A stretch of DNA of 64,000 nucleotides from an uncultured Pelagibacteraceae bacterium (GTDB lineage Bacteria > Pseudomonadota > Alphaproteobacteria > Pelagibacterales > Pelagibacteraceae), in contig CACJVT010000007.1 of assembly GCA_902596925.1 (NCBI GenBank), positions 1 through 64,000 of the forward strand, read 5' to 3'. The notes beneath the pieces are model-generated. The model did no database searches. It saw only the letters and a list, made by a program, of their open reading frames with translations, and had not been told where the DNA came from. Shown here piece by piece: positions 54,327 through 63,949 of the stretch (positions are counted from its first letter, which is position 1; each line of letters opens with the position of its first letter). The position numbers and the translations under genes are program-made.

Positions 54327-54704
54327 ATGAAAAAATATCTTTTAACAATAATTTTAAGTTTATTTATCAGTACAATTGCAATAGCGCGAAGCACAGGATG
54401 TAAAGAAGGAAACTGTGAAAACGGTTTTGGTAAATGGGTTTACACAGATAAAACTACCTATGAAGGTGAGTGGGTAGGTACTAAGAAAAACGGACAAGGA
54501 ATTGAAACTTGGCCTAATGGATATATCTACAAAGGTGAGTTTAAAAATAGCGAATGGAGTGGGGTCGGTGTTTTAACTTTTCCTGATGGTTCAACTTACG
54601 AAGGTGAATGGGCAAAAGGTTTCATGAATGGCAAGGGAACTTTTACTTGGTCTGATGGTACTCAAAAAACAGGGATATGGAAAAATGGAAAGCTACAAGA
54701 ATAA
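54327..54704 (+). CDS. Exported MORN-repeat protein
   Basis: 125 aa with a signal peptide (cut after about IAIA-R). Four to five MORN-type repeats follow, e.g. YEGEWVGTKKNGQGIETWPNG, YKGEFKNSEWSGVGVLTFPDG and YEGEWAKGFMNGKGTFTWSDG, each about 22-23 residues, with an irregular first one. MORN repeats bind lipid or act as a beta-scaffold. It is one of three small genes inserted between tmoX and tmoW. Confidence 0.8.
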   Translation: MKKYLLTIILSLFISTIAIARSTGCKEGNCENGFGKWVYTDKTTYEGEWVGTKKNGQGIETWPNGYIYKGEFKNSEWSGVGVLTFPDGSTYEGEWAKGFMNGKGTFTWSDGTQKTGIWKNGKLQE

Positions 54705-55256
54705 ATGTCAAAAGAAAATTTTTTAAGTAAAATAAAATATTTACCCGAGACTACAAAACAGTTTGGTGGATTGGTGCTAATAATTCTAATAATATCATTT
54801 TCTTTTTTTGTACTTAACATAATGTTTGGTGGTGGCGATGAACTTGTTAGAAAAATGAAATTAGAAGAAGAGAGGATTGCTCAAGAAAAGAAATTAAGTG
54901 AATTAATTTCTAAATTACCCTCAGGAATATTGGTAACTTTTGATGGCACAGATCACTTCAGATTAACAGACGAAGTTTATGAGCAAGTTTGTAAAGCAAC
55001 AAAACTAATTCCACAACGTGCGATTATGGGGGCAAACTTTTTAAATTTTAGAGCGCATGAAATTTACACAATTAATGGCAACAAAATAGATGAGACTTTT
55101 GTTAAGTGGGATGAAGAGAAAAATAAGTGTTTCGCAGGCTTTACAGTGAGTGGAAATAATGTTGGAGTTGACGAGTCAATTACTGTCAGTGGTGAAGCAT
55201 TAAGTTTTCTAAGTACCGGAATAGATACAAGGGTTTATTATATTAAAAATTTTTAA
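54705..55256 (+). CDS. Membrane-anchored protein of unknown function
   Basis: 183 aa. One membrane helix (LVLIILIISFSFFVLNIMF, about residues 23-41), a short coiled-coil-like Glu/Lys stretch (RKMKLEEERIAQEKKLSELI), then a periplasmic beta-rich domain with single Cys residues at about residues 97 and 144. Starts at the base after the MORN gene's stop, suggesting co-translation. No family recognised. Confidence 0.65.
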   Translation: MSKENFLSKIKYLPETTKQFGGLVLIILIISFSFFVLNIMFGGGDELVRKMKLEEERIAQEKKLSELISKLPSGILVTFDGTDHFRLTDEVYEQVCKATKLIPQRAIMGANFLNFRAHEIYTINGNKIDETFVKWDEEKNKCFAGFTVSGNNVGVDESITVSGEALSFLSTGIDTRVYYIKNF

Positions 55257-55319
55257 GGGGGAAGTAACAATATTATGGATTTAATTTTATCCTAATTTCA
55301 TATAACTTAATTGAAATTT

Positions 55320-56348
55320 ATGTCTGAGCCAGTAATCAAATGTGAAAACGTATATAAAATTTTTGGAGCAAATGCGCAGAAGATGCTTCAAGACTCGAAT
55401 GGAAATGTTGATGCTAAAGTTTTTCAAGAAAATGGTTGTATAGTTGGGGTGAACAATGCTTCTTTTGAAGTTGCAAAAGGAGAAATGTTAGTTGTTATGG
55501 GTTTATCTGGCTCAGGTAAATCAACTTTATTAAGATGTATTTCAAGATTGACTGATGCAACAGGTGGTAAAATTTTCATAGAGGGCCAGGACTTATTACA
55601 ATTAAATAATAAAGATCTAATAGATCTTAGAAGAAATAAAATGGGAATGGTTTTTCAAAGCTTTGCTTTACTTCCACACAAAACTGTTGTTGAGAACATT
55701 GCCTTTCCCCTTCAGATAAAAGGGATCAAAACTGAGGACAGTATAAATAAAGCAATGGATATGGTTAAATTAGTTGGACTCGAAGGTAGAGAAAATTATT
55801 TTCCTAGAGAACTTTCAGGAGGTCAACAACAAAGAGTAGGTATAGCAAGATCTTTAGCAGTTGAGCCGGATATTTGGTTTTTAGATGAGCCTTTTTCAGC
55901 TTTGGATCCATTAATTAGAAAAGAGATGCAAGATGAGTTTTTAAGACTTCAGGATAAATTACAAAAAACAATTATGTTTATTACACACGATTTTGACGAG
56001 GCTTTAAAACTTGCTGACAGAATTGCAATTATGAAAGATGGAATAATTGAGCAGTTAGATACACCAGCTAATATTGTTTTAAATCCAGCCACTGAATATG
56101 TTAGAAAATTTACTGAAGAAGTACCGAGAGAAAAAGTTTTATTGATTAAGGATGTTATGGATACATCGAAAGATAATTTAGGTGATTTAAAAGTCTCTAA
56201 AAATGAAATTATAGAGAATGTTGCAGAAAAAATTCTTACACAGGAAAAAATAGTCGCTGTAGTTGATAACAATAATGAAATTATAGGTTCTATCAATCCA
56301 ACAAAAATAATCAATACTGTCTTTGGGGGAAGAAAAAATAATAATTAA
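55320..56348 (+). CDS. tmoW: TMAO/betaine-type ABC transporter ATPase
   Basis: 342 aa from the ATG at 55320; a TTG at 55311 would add three residues. Neither has a good Shine-Dalgarno. Walker A GLSGSGKST is near residue 62-70, the signature ELSGGQQQR near 164, Walker B DIWFLDEP and the H-loop FITHDFDEAL. A C-terminal half-CBS-like region (EKIVAVVDNNNEIIGSI) is typical of OpuAA/ProV/TmoW ATPases. Paired with tmoX and the fused permease downstream by 3 bp. Confidence 0.9.
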   Translation: MSEPVIKCENVYKIFGANAQKMLQDSNGNVDAKVFQENGCIVGVNNASFEVAKGEMLVVMGLSGSGKSTLLRCISRLTDATGGKIFIEGQDLLQLNNKDLIDLRRNKMGMVFQSFALLPHKTVVENIAFPLQIKGIKTEDSINKAMDMVKLVGLEGRENYFPRELSGGQQQRVGIARSLAVEPDIWFLDEPFSALDPLIRKEMQDEFLRLQDKLQKTIMFITHDFDEALKLADRIAIMKDGIIEQLDTPANIVLNPATEYVRKFTEEVPREKVLLIKDVMDTSKDNLGDLKVSKNEIIENVAEKILTQEKIVAVVDNNNEIIGSINPTKIINTVFGGRKNNN

Positions 56349-56351
56349 ATT

Positions 56352-58505
56352 ATGGAATTTTTAAAGAAATATCCGAAAACTTTTCAGTGGTTATTTTTAT
56401 TAATTGTATTCTTTGCTTTATGCTTTGCGATTGATGTTCCTGAAACATATAAATTTATTAGGGGTCAAGCAGAATTTGTTAAAGATCCAAATCAAAGTAG
56501 TTATGTTTTTTTAGGTAAAGAGGTAAGATATTACGCTTTCGATGTCTTTTGGAGATTGCCTCCATTGCTTGGATGGTTACCTATCTGGATTAATGACTCA
56601 TTATTTTTCTTAATGAACGAATGGATGCCAATTGAAGTTTGGAATGAAGATACCCAAGAATTTAAAAGTCGGCCTATAGTTTTACAAATTAGTAGAAATT
56701 TGACTGCCTTTATGACTTTTTTAATAGAATTAATAAGAGAGATTTTATTGGGGGGTCTTGAAACTATTGTTGCCTTCACCAGTTGGGATTGGATAGACAA
56801 AAACCCATGGGCTGAATTACCAGGATTACCTTGGACTATCGTTGCAGCAGGTGCAGCATTACTTTCTTATAAGTTAAGCGGTAAAGGTCTAGCTTTGTTT
56901 GCAGGCTTAACTATGGTTTACATTTCTGTGTTTGGTCAATGGAAACCTTCCATGCAAACTCTTTCATTTATATTAGTCGCTGCTCCATTATCTTTTATTT
57001 TTGGACTTGGATTAGGAATAGCAGCTTTTAAAAGTAAACGTGTAGAAAAAGCTTTATATCCAATATTGCTAGTGATGCAAACGATGCCACAATATGCTGT
57101 ATTGGTTCCAGCATTAGTTCTTTTTGGAGTAGGTGACCATGCTGCTGTGATTATTACCATGGTTGTAGCAATACCACCGATGATATTATTAACTCTTTTA
57201 GGTCTAAGAGCAGTGCCTCCAGAAGTTATTGAAGCTGGAAGGATGAGTGGATGTAATAATTTTCAATTAATGTTTAAAGTATTAATTCCAACTGCTAGGA
57301 GAGATATTTTAATCGGGGTTAACCAAGTCATCATGGTGTGTTTTTCAATGGCAGTTATCTCAGCTTTTATTGGAGCAAAAGGTTTAGGGTTTAATTTATT
57401 GTTGGCTCTAAACCAATTAAACATTGGACTAGCTTTAGAAGCGGGCTTATGTATCAGTTTAATTGCAATTCTTTTAGATAAAATGTCTTTAGCTTGGGCA
57501 AATAAACAAACAGATTATTTTGGTAATCTTACTTTCTATCAAAGAAACAAAAATCTTTTATTTTTTGGAGTTATATTTGTTGTTGGAATAATATTAGCTT
57601 ACATTGGAACTTTTTTATTCAAAGATACTTTCAATTATTTATTTGAAATTCCACATAACAAAGGAATATCAACTGCTGATTTTTGGAACAAAGGAGTAGA
57701 TTGGATTTTTGAGACTTTCTTTGTTTACATTAAAGCGTTCAATACGTGGTTGATACAAGATGTACTTCAGCCAATGAGAGCATTGTATTTAAGAATGCCT
57801 GCAATCGCTACGATAGTTTTAGTTGTTGGTGCAGGATATTTAATTGGTGGCTTACGTTCAGCATTGGTAGTTTGTGCTTTGACACTTTTTATTGCCTTCA
57901 GCCCCTGGTGGGATAGAGCTTTAGTTACGGCATATATGGCAACTTTTGGAGTTGTTGTTTCATGCATCATTGGATTTACAGTAGGAACTTTGTGTTTCCA
58001 AAATAAACATTCAGCAAACTTTATGTTGGGCGTTTGCGATATTTTTCAAACATTCCCATCTTTTGTATATTTAATTCCAGTAATGATGTTATTTGGTATT
58101 ACAGATACATCTGTACTTATTGCAGTTATAGTTTATGCAACGATACCTGCTACAAGATATACAATTGAGGGACTAAGAAGTGTCCCATCTGGTCTACATG
58201 ATGCTGCAACCATGTCGGGTGTAAATAAATTTCAAAGATTGACTAAAATTGAATTTCCTTTGGCGTTCCCACATATGATGCTTGGTATAAATCAAACAAT
58301 TGTTTTTGCTTTATTCATGGTAATTATCGGGGCATTTATTGGAACAGAAGATTTAGGACAATATATATTAAAAGCATTATCTGATAAAAAAGGCGCTGGA
58401 ATTGGATTAACACTTGGTATCTGTGTAGCTTTCATAGCTTTAATATTTGATAATTTGATTAGAGCCTATGTTCAAAAAAGAAAAAAACATTTAGGTATTG
58501 ATTAA
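56352..58505 (+). CDS. tmoV: TMAO/betaine-type ABC permease with two fused permease domains
   Basis: 717 aa, twice the length of a single ProW-type permease. Two binding-protein-dependent permease domains are visible, each with an EAA loop: EAGRMSGCNNFQLMFKVLIP near residue 295-315 and DAATMSGVNKFQRLTKIEFP near residue 620-640. Both are followed by the GAxxGxxxLG transmembrane signature. This duplication-fusion lets one polypeptide form the whole channel. The stop lies 7 bp from the convergent tmm stop. Confidence 0.92.
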   Translation: MEFLKKYPKTFQWLFLLIVFFALCFAIDVPETYKFIRGQAEFVKDPNQSSYVFLGKEVRYYAFDVFWRLPPLLGWLPIWINDSLFFLMNEWMPIEVWNEDTQEFKSRPIVLQISRNLTAFMTFLIELIREILLGGLETIVAFTSWDWIDKNPWAELPGLPWTIVAAGAALLSYKLSGKGLALFAGLTMVYISVFGQWKPSMQTLSFILVAAPLSFIFGLGLGIAAFKSKRVEKALYPILLVMQTMPQYAVLVPALVLFGVGDHAAVIITMVVAIPPMILLTLLGLRAVPPEVIEAGRMSGCNNFQLMFKVLIPTARRDILIGVNQVIMVCFSMAVISAFIGAKGLGFNLLLALNQLNIGLALEAGLCISLIAILLDKMSLAWANKQTDYFGNLTFYQRNKNLLFFGVIFVVGIILAYIGTFLFKDTFNYLFEIPHNKGISTADFWNKGVDWIFETFFVYIKAFNTWLIQDVLQPMRALYLRMPAIATIVLVVGAGYLIGGLRSALVVCALTLFIAFSPWWDRALVTAYMATFGVVVSCIIGFTVGTLCFQNKHSANFMLGVCDIFQTFPSFVYLIPVMMLFGITDTSVLIAVIVYATIPATRYTIEGLRSVPSGLHDAATMSGVNKFQRLTKIEFPLAFPHMMLGINQTIVFALFMVIIGAFIGTEDLGQYILKALSDKKGAGIGLTLGICVAFIALIFDNLIRAYVQKRKKHLGID

Positions 58506-58512
58506 TCTTATA

Positions 58513-59844
58513 TTATTTGTCTAAAAAAGTTTTTGAAGAGTCGTCCATAGCAGTTGCCCATGGCGTATGATGAATAGGAGCAACTGAGCCAGTTACAGGA
58601 GATGAAAAAGATTTATTTCTATATGTTGAAATATCTTCTACTTTATGATGTTCCCATTCTTTAAAGTGTTTTCTTATTAACTCAAAATCAATTTTTGGAT
58701 AATCAGACATTTCATGAAGCTCTTTTGTATACTCAGTTTGAAAATCAATCATTTGATCAGGGTTCTCTAGCTTTTCTTCCATTGCAACCCATTTATTAAT
58801 ATCTTTATCAACTTCATCATTACTAGGTATTTTGATTTTATTCATAATAACATCTCTTGCGTACCAAGCTTGGCAATCAAACATATTAAATGTATGGAAT
58901 TGATCTTGCATACCAAGATATAAAAGTTTGTGATTATCTTGCCAAACCACTCCTTTATATAATTTTGGTGGATAAAGTCTGTTTCTAGTTTTTAATTGTA
59001 AATTTTCCTCTAAAAATGGAAAATGATGAAGGTAACCAGTGCATAAAATTACAACGTCAGCCTCTTGTTCAGTGCCATCTTTAAAGATTGCTTTTTTTCC
59101 TACTAATTTGTCAAGATAATGAACCTCTTTCATTCCATCAGGCCATTTAAATCCCATCGGGTTATGTCTATAACCAATAGTAACACTTTTAGCCCCGTAT
59201 TTATTACACTGAAGAGCGATGTCTTCTGCCGAATAACTACTACCTAGTACTATTACATTTTTATCTCTAAACTCTTCTGCATCTCTAAAATCATGAGAAT
59301 GCATTATTCTTCCAGGAAATGTATCCATTCCTTCGTATTCTGGAATAAAAGGAACAGAAAAATGACCAGTTGAAACAACAACAAAATCAAAATTATCTTT
59401 TAATACTTTATTGTTAACTTTATCTTGATAACTAAGTTCGAATTTGTCATTTTTAAAAATAGTGTTAATAACTCTAGTGTTAAATTTAATCTTTTTTTTT
59501 AAATTTCCTTTACTTACTCTTCCAACAATATAGTTATATAAAACTTCTCTAGGTGGAAAGGATGGTATCGGCTTTCCAAAATGCTCATCAAAAGAATAAT
59601 CAGCAAATTCTAAACATTCTTTTGGTCCATTTGACCAAAGATATCTATACATACTGTTAGGTACAGGGTCCCCGTATTGATCAGATCCTGTTCGCCAACT
59701 ATAATTCCATAAACCACCCCAATCTTCTTGTTTTTCAAAACAAACAACTTCAGGGATTTTTTCACCATTTTTTTCTGCTAGTTCAAAAGACCGTAACATT
59801 GATAGTCCACAAGGTCCTGCACCAATAATTGCTACTTTTGTCAT
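58513..59844 (-). CDS. tmm: Trimethylamine monooxygenase Tmm
   Basis: Oxidises trimethylamine to TMAO with NADPH and FAD. 443 aa. FAD-binding GAGPCG is at residues 8-13, the FMO identifying motif FPGRIMHSHDF at 176-186, and NADPH-binding GSSYSA at 201-206; DWGGLWNYSW and FHTFNMFDCQAWYARD are also FMO/Tmm-like. The bacterial Tmm grouping is supported by the neighbouring tmoXWV and tdm. No Shine-Dalgarno precedes the ATG. It diverges from gpsA. Confidence 0.93.
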   Translation of the reverse strand: MTKVAIIGAGPCGLSMLRSFELAEKNGEKIPEVVCFEKQEDWGGLWNYSWRTGSDQYGDPVPNSMYRYLWSNGPKECLEFADYSFDEHFGKPIPSFPPREVLYNYIVGRVSKGNLKKKIKFNTRVINTIFKNDKFELSYQDKVNNKVLKDNFDFVVVSTGHFSVPFIPEYEGMDTFPGRIMHSHDFRDAEEFRDKNVIVLGSSYSAEDIALQCNKYGAKSVTIGYRHNPMGFKWPDGMKEVHYLDKLVGKKAIFKDGTEQEADVVILCTGYLHHFPFLEENLQLKTRNRLYPPKLYKGVVWQDNHKLLYLGMQDQFHTFNMFDCQAWYARDVIMNKIKIPSNDEVDKDINKWVAMEEKLENPDQMIDFQTEYTKELHEMSDYPKIDFELIRKHFKEWEHHKVEDISTYRNKSFSSPVTGSVAPIHHTPWATAMDDSSKTFLDK

Positions 59845-59858
59845 TAATCTACTAAATT

Positions 59859-59870
59859 AAATAATTATTT
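59859..59870. repeat. 12-bp palindrome, copy 1 of 2 in the tmm-gpsA gap
   Basis: AAATAATTATTT, a perfect palindrome 15 bp upstream of the tmm ATG. The identical sequence recurs at 59907-59918, 48 bp away start to start, 4 bp before the gpsA ATG. The two copies frame the divergent intergenic region. Confidence 0.4.
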
Positions 59871-59906
59871 CTGTATTTTACTAACAAAATGATGACAATT
59901 ACAATA

Positions 59907-59918
59907 AAATAATTATTT
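59907..59918. repeat. 12-bp palindrome, copy 2 of 2 in the tmm-gpsA gap
   Basis: Second identical AAATAATTATTT, just before the gpsA start codon. A possible pair of operator sites for the two divergent genes, or a chance effect of A+T richness. Confidence 0.4.
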
Positions 59919-59921
59919 GTT

Positions 59922-60884
59922 ATGAAAAATATCTTAGTTATTGGTGGAGGTGCAATGGGCTCTGCATTTACAATCCCAAGTTTAGAAAATAAAAATAATG
60001 TTACAATTACTGAGCCCTATAGCAAAAGATTTATTAAAGATTTATCTTCAAAAAAAAAATTTCATTCTGCTCTTAAGATAAAATTACCAAAACAATTAAA
60101 ATTTAGAAAATTTTCTAAAAATTTATTAAAAGAAAATTTTGATCTAATAGTAATAGCCTTAAGTCTCCAAGGTATTGATTTTATTGGTAAAGAATTAAAA
60201 GATTTAAGAGTTAAATCACCAATTTTGGTTCTTACTAAAGGGTTAAAATTTGAAAAAAAAAAAAATAAGATATTAACAATTTCAGAACAACTGCAAAAAA
60301 ACTATAATCTAAAAAATATTTCAGTACTAAAAGGACCTTGTTTGGCGAAAGAATTAGCCAGAAAAAATCAAACTAGTGTGATTATAGCAAATAAGAATAT
60401 TAACATTGCAAAATCTATAGGAAGAAAAATTTCTACTAAATATTATTTAACAGAATACTCCCGGGATGTAGTAGGAGTAGAGGTCTGTTCAGCAATTAAA
60501 AATATATATTCAATGATCATTGGAGCTGGTCAAAGTCTTAACTCTTCATCTAATTTATTTCAAAAAGCAGTTTTTGAAATGAGATATTTAAATAGATATT
60601 TTAAAGGTAAAGATGAAACAATCCTTGGGCTCGCTGGAGTGGGTGACCTTTACGTTAGTGCTGCTGGTGGAAGAAATAGTAAAATGGGTAGTTTTTTAGG
60701 TAAAGGATTCACATTTAAAACTGCAAAAAAAAGATTCATGCCTAAAGAAACTGTTGAAGGTGAAGAGCTTGCAAGAGAGATCACACCATTTATTTTAAAA
60801 AAAATTGATAAGAAAAAAATCCCACTAATGATTAATTTACTTAAGACAATTAAAGAAAATAAAAAACTTAAGATAAAAGTTTAA
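59922..60884 (+). CDS. gpsA: NAD(P)-dependent glycerol-3-phosphate dehydrogenase (GpsA family)
   Basis: 320 aa. Rossmann GGGAMGSA at about residues 8-15, [19 protein letters not shown], the catalytic Lys region [14 protein letters not shown], and [11 protein letters not shown] in the C-terminal helical domain. It is more divergent than standard GpsA (unusually rich in Lys; the nucleotide loop is short), so a related substrate is possible. GpsA makes sn-glycerol-3-phosphate for phospholipids. It overlaps the convergent fhs by 4 bp. Confidence 0.82.
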   Translation: MKNILVIGGGAMGSAFTIPSLENKNNVTITEPYSKRFIKDLSSKKKFHSALKIKLPKQLKFRKFSKNLLKENFDLIVIALSLQGIDFIGKELKDLRVKSPILVLTKGLKFEKKKNKILTISEQLQKNYNLKNISVLKGPCLAKELARKNQTSVIIANKNINIAKSIGRKISTKYYLTEYSRDVVGVEVCSAIKNIYSMIIGAGQSLNSSSNLFQKAVFEMRYLNRYFKGKDETILGLAGVGDLYVSAAGGRNSKMGSFLGKGFTFKTAKKRFMPKETVEGEELAREITPFILKKIDKKKIPLMINLLKTIKENKKLKIKV

Positions 60885-62566
60885 AATAGACCTTCTATAT
60901 CACCATCTTTATTTAGCTTAATAGAGTCAGCTGCTGGTACTCTTGGAAGTCCGGGCATTGTCATGATTGCTCCACAAACAACAACAATAAACTCCGCACC
61001 AGATGATAGCCTAACCTCTCTAATTGGTAATGAATGACCAGTCGGAGCACCCTTCAGACTTGGATCTGTTGAAAAACTATATTGAGTTTTTGCAACACAT
61101 ATAGGTAATTCACTATAACCAGCTTCTTCAAAGTTTTTTAGTTGATCTCTGATTTTAGTATCAGCAATAACTTCATTAGCTCTATAAATCTCTTTTGCAA
61201 TGGTTTCTATCTTTTTGAAAAGTGGAGTTTTACTTTCATATAAAAATTTAAATTTAGCTTCATTCTTTTCACATAAATCTGTTACGTGTTTAGCTAAATC
61301 CTTTGTTCCTTCACCACCATCAGCCCAATGTTTACAAATACTAGCCTTAACCCCTAGCTTTTTACAAAATTCTACTAAAGCATTCACTTCTTTATCAGTG
61401 TCTTTTATAAAATGATTTATAGCTACTGCTACAGGTAAACCAAACTTTTTCACATTTTCAATATGTCTTTCAAGATTTATTAATCCTTTTTTTAGTGCAT
61501 CTACATTCTCATTCTTTAAATCATCTTTTGCAACACCACCATGCATCTTCAAAGCTCTAACAGTTGCTACTATAACAACGCAACTTGGTTTTAAATTTGA
61601 TTTCCTACATTTGATATCTAAAAATTTTTCAGCTCCTAAATCTGCTCCAAAACCTGCTTCAGTTACAACGTAATCAGCTAGTTTTAATCCAGCTTTAGTT
61701 GCAATTACAGAATTACACCCATGAGCAATATTTGCAAATGGTCCACCATGAATTATCGCAGGATTATTTTCCAGTGTTTGGGTAATATTAGGTCTGATCG
61801 CTTCTTTAAGCAAAACAGTCATTGGTCCATGCGCATTTAAATCTTTAGCGTAGATTGGTTTTTTTTCTCGAGTGTATGCCACTGTAATATTTCCGATTCT
61901 TTTTTCTAAATCCTCAAGATTATTAGCAAGACAAAAGATAGCCATTATCTCAGAAGCAACCGTGATATCAAAACCATCTTCTCTAGGAAAACCATTAGCA
62001 ACACCACCAAGATTAATATTAATTGATCTTAAAGCTCTGTCGTTCATATCCATAACTCTTTTCCAAACAATTCTTCTGACATCTATGTTTAATTTATTCC
62101 CCCAATAGATATGATTATCAATTAAAGCAGACAAAAGATTATGTGCTGATGTTATTGCGTGAAAATCTCCAGTAAAGTGAAGATTAATTTGTTCCATTGG
62201 GACTACTTGAGCATATCCTCCTCCTGCAGCACCACCTTTCATACCAAAGGATGGACCTAGACTTGGTTCTCTTAAGCATACAATAGATTTTTTTCCAATT
62301 TTATTTAGTCCATCGTTTAATCCTACTGAAGTGGTTGTTTTACCTTCCCCAGCAGGAGTTGGAGTTATTGCTGTAACTAAAATCAATTTACCGTCTGGCT
62401 TATCTTTTAATGTATCTAAGTATTCCAAGTTTATTTTTGCAATATGTCTGCCCATCGGGCTGAAAGCTGAACTTTCGTCTGGAACATTTACTTTCGCTAA
62501 GATTTCTTTTATTGGAAGCATTTTTGCTTCACGAGCAATTTGAATATCTGATTTTATGTCGCTCAT
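60881..62566 (-). CDS. fhs: Formate-tetrahydrofolate ligase
   Basis: Makes 10-formyl-THF from formate, THF and ATP. 561 aa, standard length. ATP-binding [16 protein letters not shown] near residue 68, [41 protein letters not shown], the [13 protein letters not shown] loop and a C-terminal [15 protein letters not shown]. It links the folate C1 units from Tdm and N-methylglutamate oxidation with purine and formate metabolism. Single minus-strand gene. Confidence 0.97.
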   Translation of the reverse strand: MSDIKSDIQIAREAKMLPIKEILAKVNVPDESSAFSPMGRHIAKINLEYLDTLKDKPDGKLILVTAITPTPAGEGKTTTSVGLNDGLNKIGKKSIVCLREPSLGPSFGMKGGAAGGGYAQVVPMEQINLHFTGDFHAITSAHNLLSALIDNHIYWGNKLNIDVRRIVWKRVMDMNDRALRSININLGGVANGFPREDGFDITVASEIMAIFCLANNLEDLEKRIGNITVAYTREKKPIYAKDLNAHGPMTVLLKEAIRPNITQTLENNPAIIHGGPFANIAHGCNSVIATKAGLKLADYVVTEAGFGADLGAEKFLDIKCRKSNLKPSCVVIVATVRALKMHGGVAKDDLKNENVDALKKGLINLERHIENVKKFGLPVAVAINHFIKDTDKEVNALVEFCKKLGVKASICKHWADGGEGTKDLAKHVTDLCEKNEAKFKFLYESKTPLFKKIETIAKEIYRANEVIADTKIRDQLKNFEEAGYSELPICVAKTQYSFSTDPSLKGAPTGHSLPIREVRLSSGAEFIVVVCGAIMTMPGLPRVPAADSIKLNKDGDIEGLF

Positions 62567-62692
62567 TGAATTTTATAAAAAATAATAAAAAACTGGTCGA
62601 TTAGTATCTCTTTTTAAAGCCTTTGGAAATATCTAAAAATTATATATAAAAAAAATATGAACTATTTATACTCATTATTATAAAATTTATTC

Positions 62693-63949
62693 ATGCAAAA
62701 ATATTCGGTTTTTAGTCTTGTTAAAAATGCCCTTTCAAATCACGAAAATTGGGACTTAGCTTGGAAAGATCCAACTCCTAAGAAAGAGTATGATGTTGTT
62801 ATTATTGGTGGCGGTGGACATGGTTTAGCAACAGCGTATTATCTAGCTAAAGAACATAATATTACCAATGTTGCTATAATCGAAAAAGGTTGGATTGGTG
62901 GAGGTAATGTTGGTCGAAACACTACAATAATTAGATCAAATTATATGCATGATGACAATGCATTATTCAGCGAATTTGGAATGGATCTTTGGAGAAGAAT
63001 GAGTCAAGATTTGAATTACAATGTGATGTTTTCTCCAAGAGGAATAATAAATCTTGCTCACTCAGATGCACAAATGAATACTTATGCTCGAAGAGGAAAT
63101 TCAATGAGATTAAACGGTATTGATGCAGTTCTCTTAAATAGGGAAGAAGTGAGAGAAATTATTCCTATGGCTGATTTTTCTGAGAATGTACGATTTCCAA
63201 TCTTTGGAGGATTAATGCAACCTAGCGCGGGAACAGCTAGACACGACGCTGTAGCTTGGGGTTATGCACGTCAGGCAGACGATATGGGTGTAGACATAAT
63301 TCAAAATTGTGAAGTAATTGGATTTGATGTGTCTGCAGGAAAAATTAATGGAGTGAGAACTTCTCGTGGAGATATTAAAGCAAAAAAAATTGGATTATGT
63401 GTTGCAGGTAGTACAAATATTTTAGCTGAAAAACTAAATATGACATTACCAATTGAGACTCATTTACTACAAGCATGTGTATCTGAGCCAGTAAAACCAG
63501 TTTTAGATAAAGTAGTTACTTTTGGTGCTGGACATTTTTATATAAGCCAGTCTGACAAAGGTGAAATGGTTATGGGTGGTGATCTTGATGGCTACAATAG
63601 TTATGCACAAAGAGGTAATCTTCCAACTCTTCAACATGTTCTAACCGAAGGAATTGCAATGATGCCTTTCCTAAGTAAATTGAAAATGCTTAGAACTTGG
63701 GGTGGAATAATGGATATGTCTATGGACGGCTCACCAATAATAGACAAAACTCATATTGAAGGCTTGTATTTAAATTGTGGTTGGTGCTATGGTGGATTTA
63801 AAGCAACACCTGCATCTGGCTGGACTTTTGCACATACAATCGCACAAGATAGAGTTCATGAATTAAATGCAGGCTATAGTTTAAATAGATTTAATACTGG
63901 TCACTTACTCGACGAAAAGGGACTTGGTACCAAAACCTGGATTTCGTAA
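62693..63949 (+). CDS. mgdA: N-methylglutamate dehydrogenase subunit A / sarcosine oxidase beta-like
   Basis: 418 aa. FAD-binding GGGGHG at residues 39-44, WIGGGNVGRNTTIIRSNYMHDDNA, and FGAGHFYISQSDKGEMVMGGDLDGYN as in SoxB. The C-terminal WGGIMDMSMDGSPIIDKT and LNCGWCYGGFKATPASGW are SoxB/MgdA blocks. SoxB and MgdA are homologous; the mgs genes in this window favour N-methylglutamate as substrate. No Shine-Dalgarno; a TATAAA at 62679-62684 lies about 8 bp before the ATG, which could give a leaderless mRNA. The delta subunit starts next. Confidence 0.88.
   Translation: MQKYSVFSLVKNALSNHENWDLAWKDPTPKKEYDVVIIGGGGHGLATAYYLAKEHNITNVAIIEKGWIGGGNVGRNTTIIRSNYMHDDNALFSEFGMDLWRRMSQDLNYNVMFSPRGIINLAHSDAQMNTYARRGNSMRLNGIDAVLLNREEVREIIPMADFSENVRFPIFGGLMQPSAGTARHDAVAWGYARQADDMGVDIIQNCEVIGFDVSAGKINGVRTSRGDIKAKKIGLCVAGSTNILAEKLNMTLPIETHLLQACVSEPVKPVLDKVVTFGAGHFYISQSDKGEMVMGGDLDGYNSYAQRGNLPTLQHVLTEGIAMMPFLSKLKMLRTWGGIMDMSMDGSPIIDKTHIEGLYLNCGWCYGGFKATPASGWTFAHTIAQDRVHELNAGYSLNRFNTGHLLDEKGLGTKTWIS

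Noticed and set aside
55949..56314. 121-aa minus-strand open frame inside tmoW
   Set aside because: Antisense to the ATPase C-terminal part and without any recognisable feature.
62567..62692. Riboswitch in the fhs-mgdA gap (folate or glycine type)
   Set aside because: The 126-bp gap is almost all A and T with no conserved core or paired stems that I could find.
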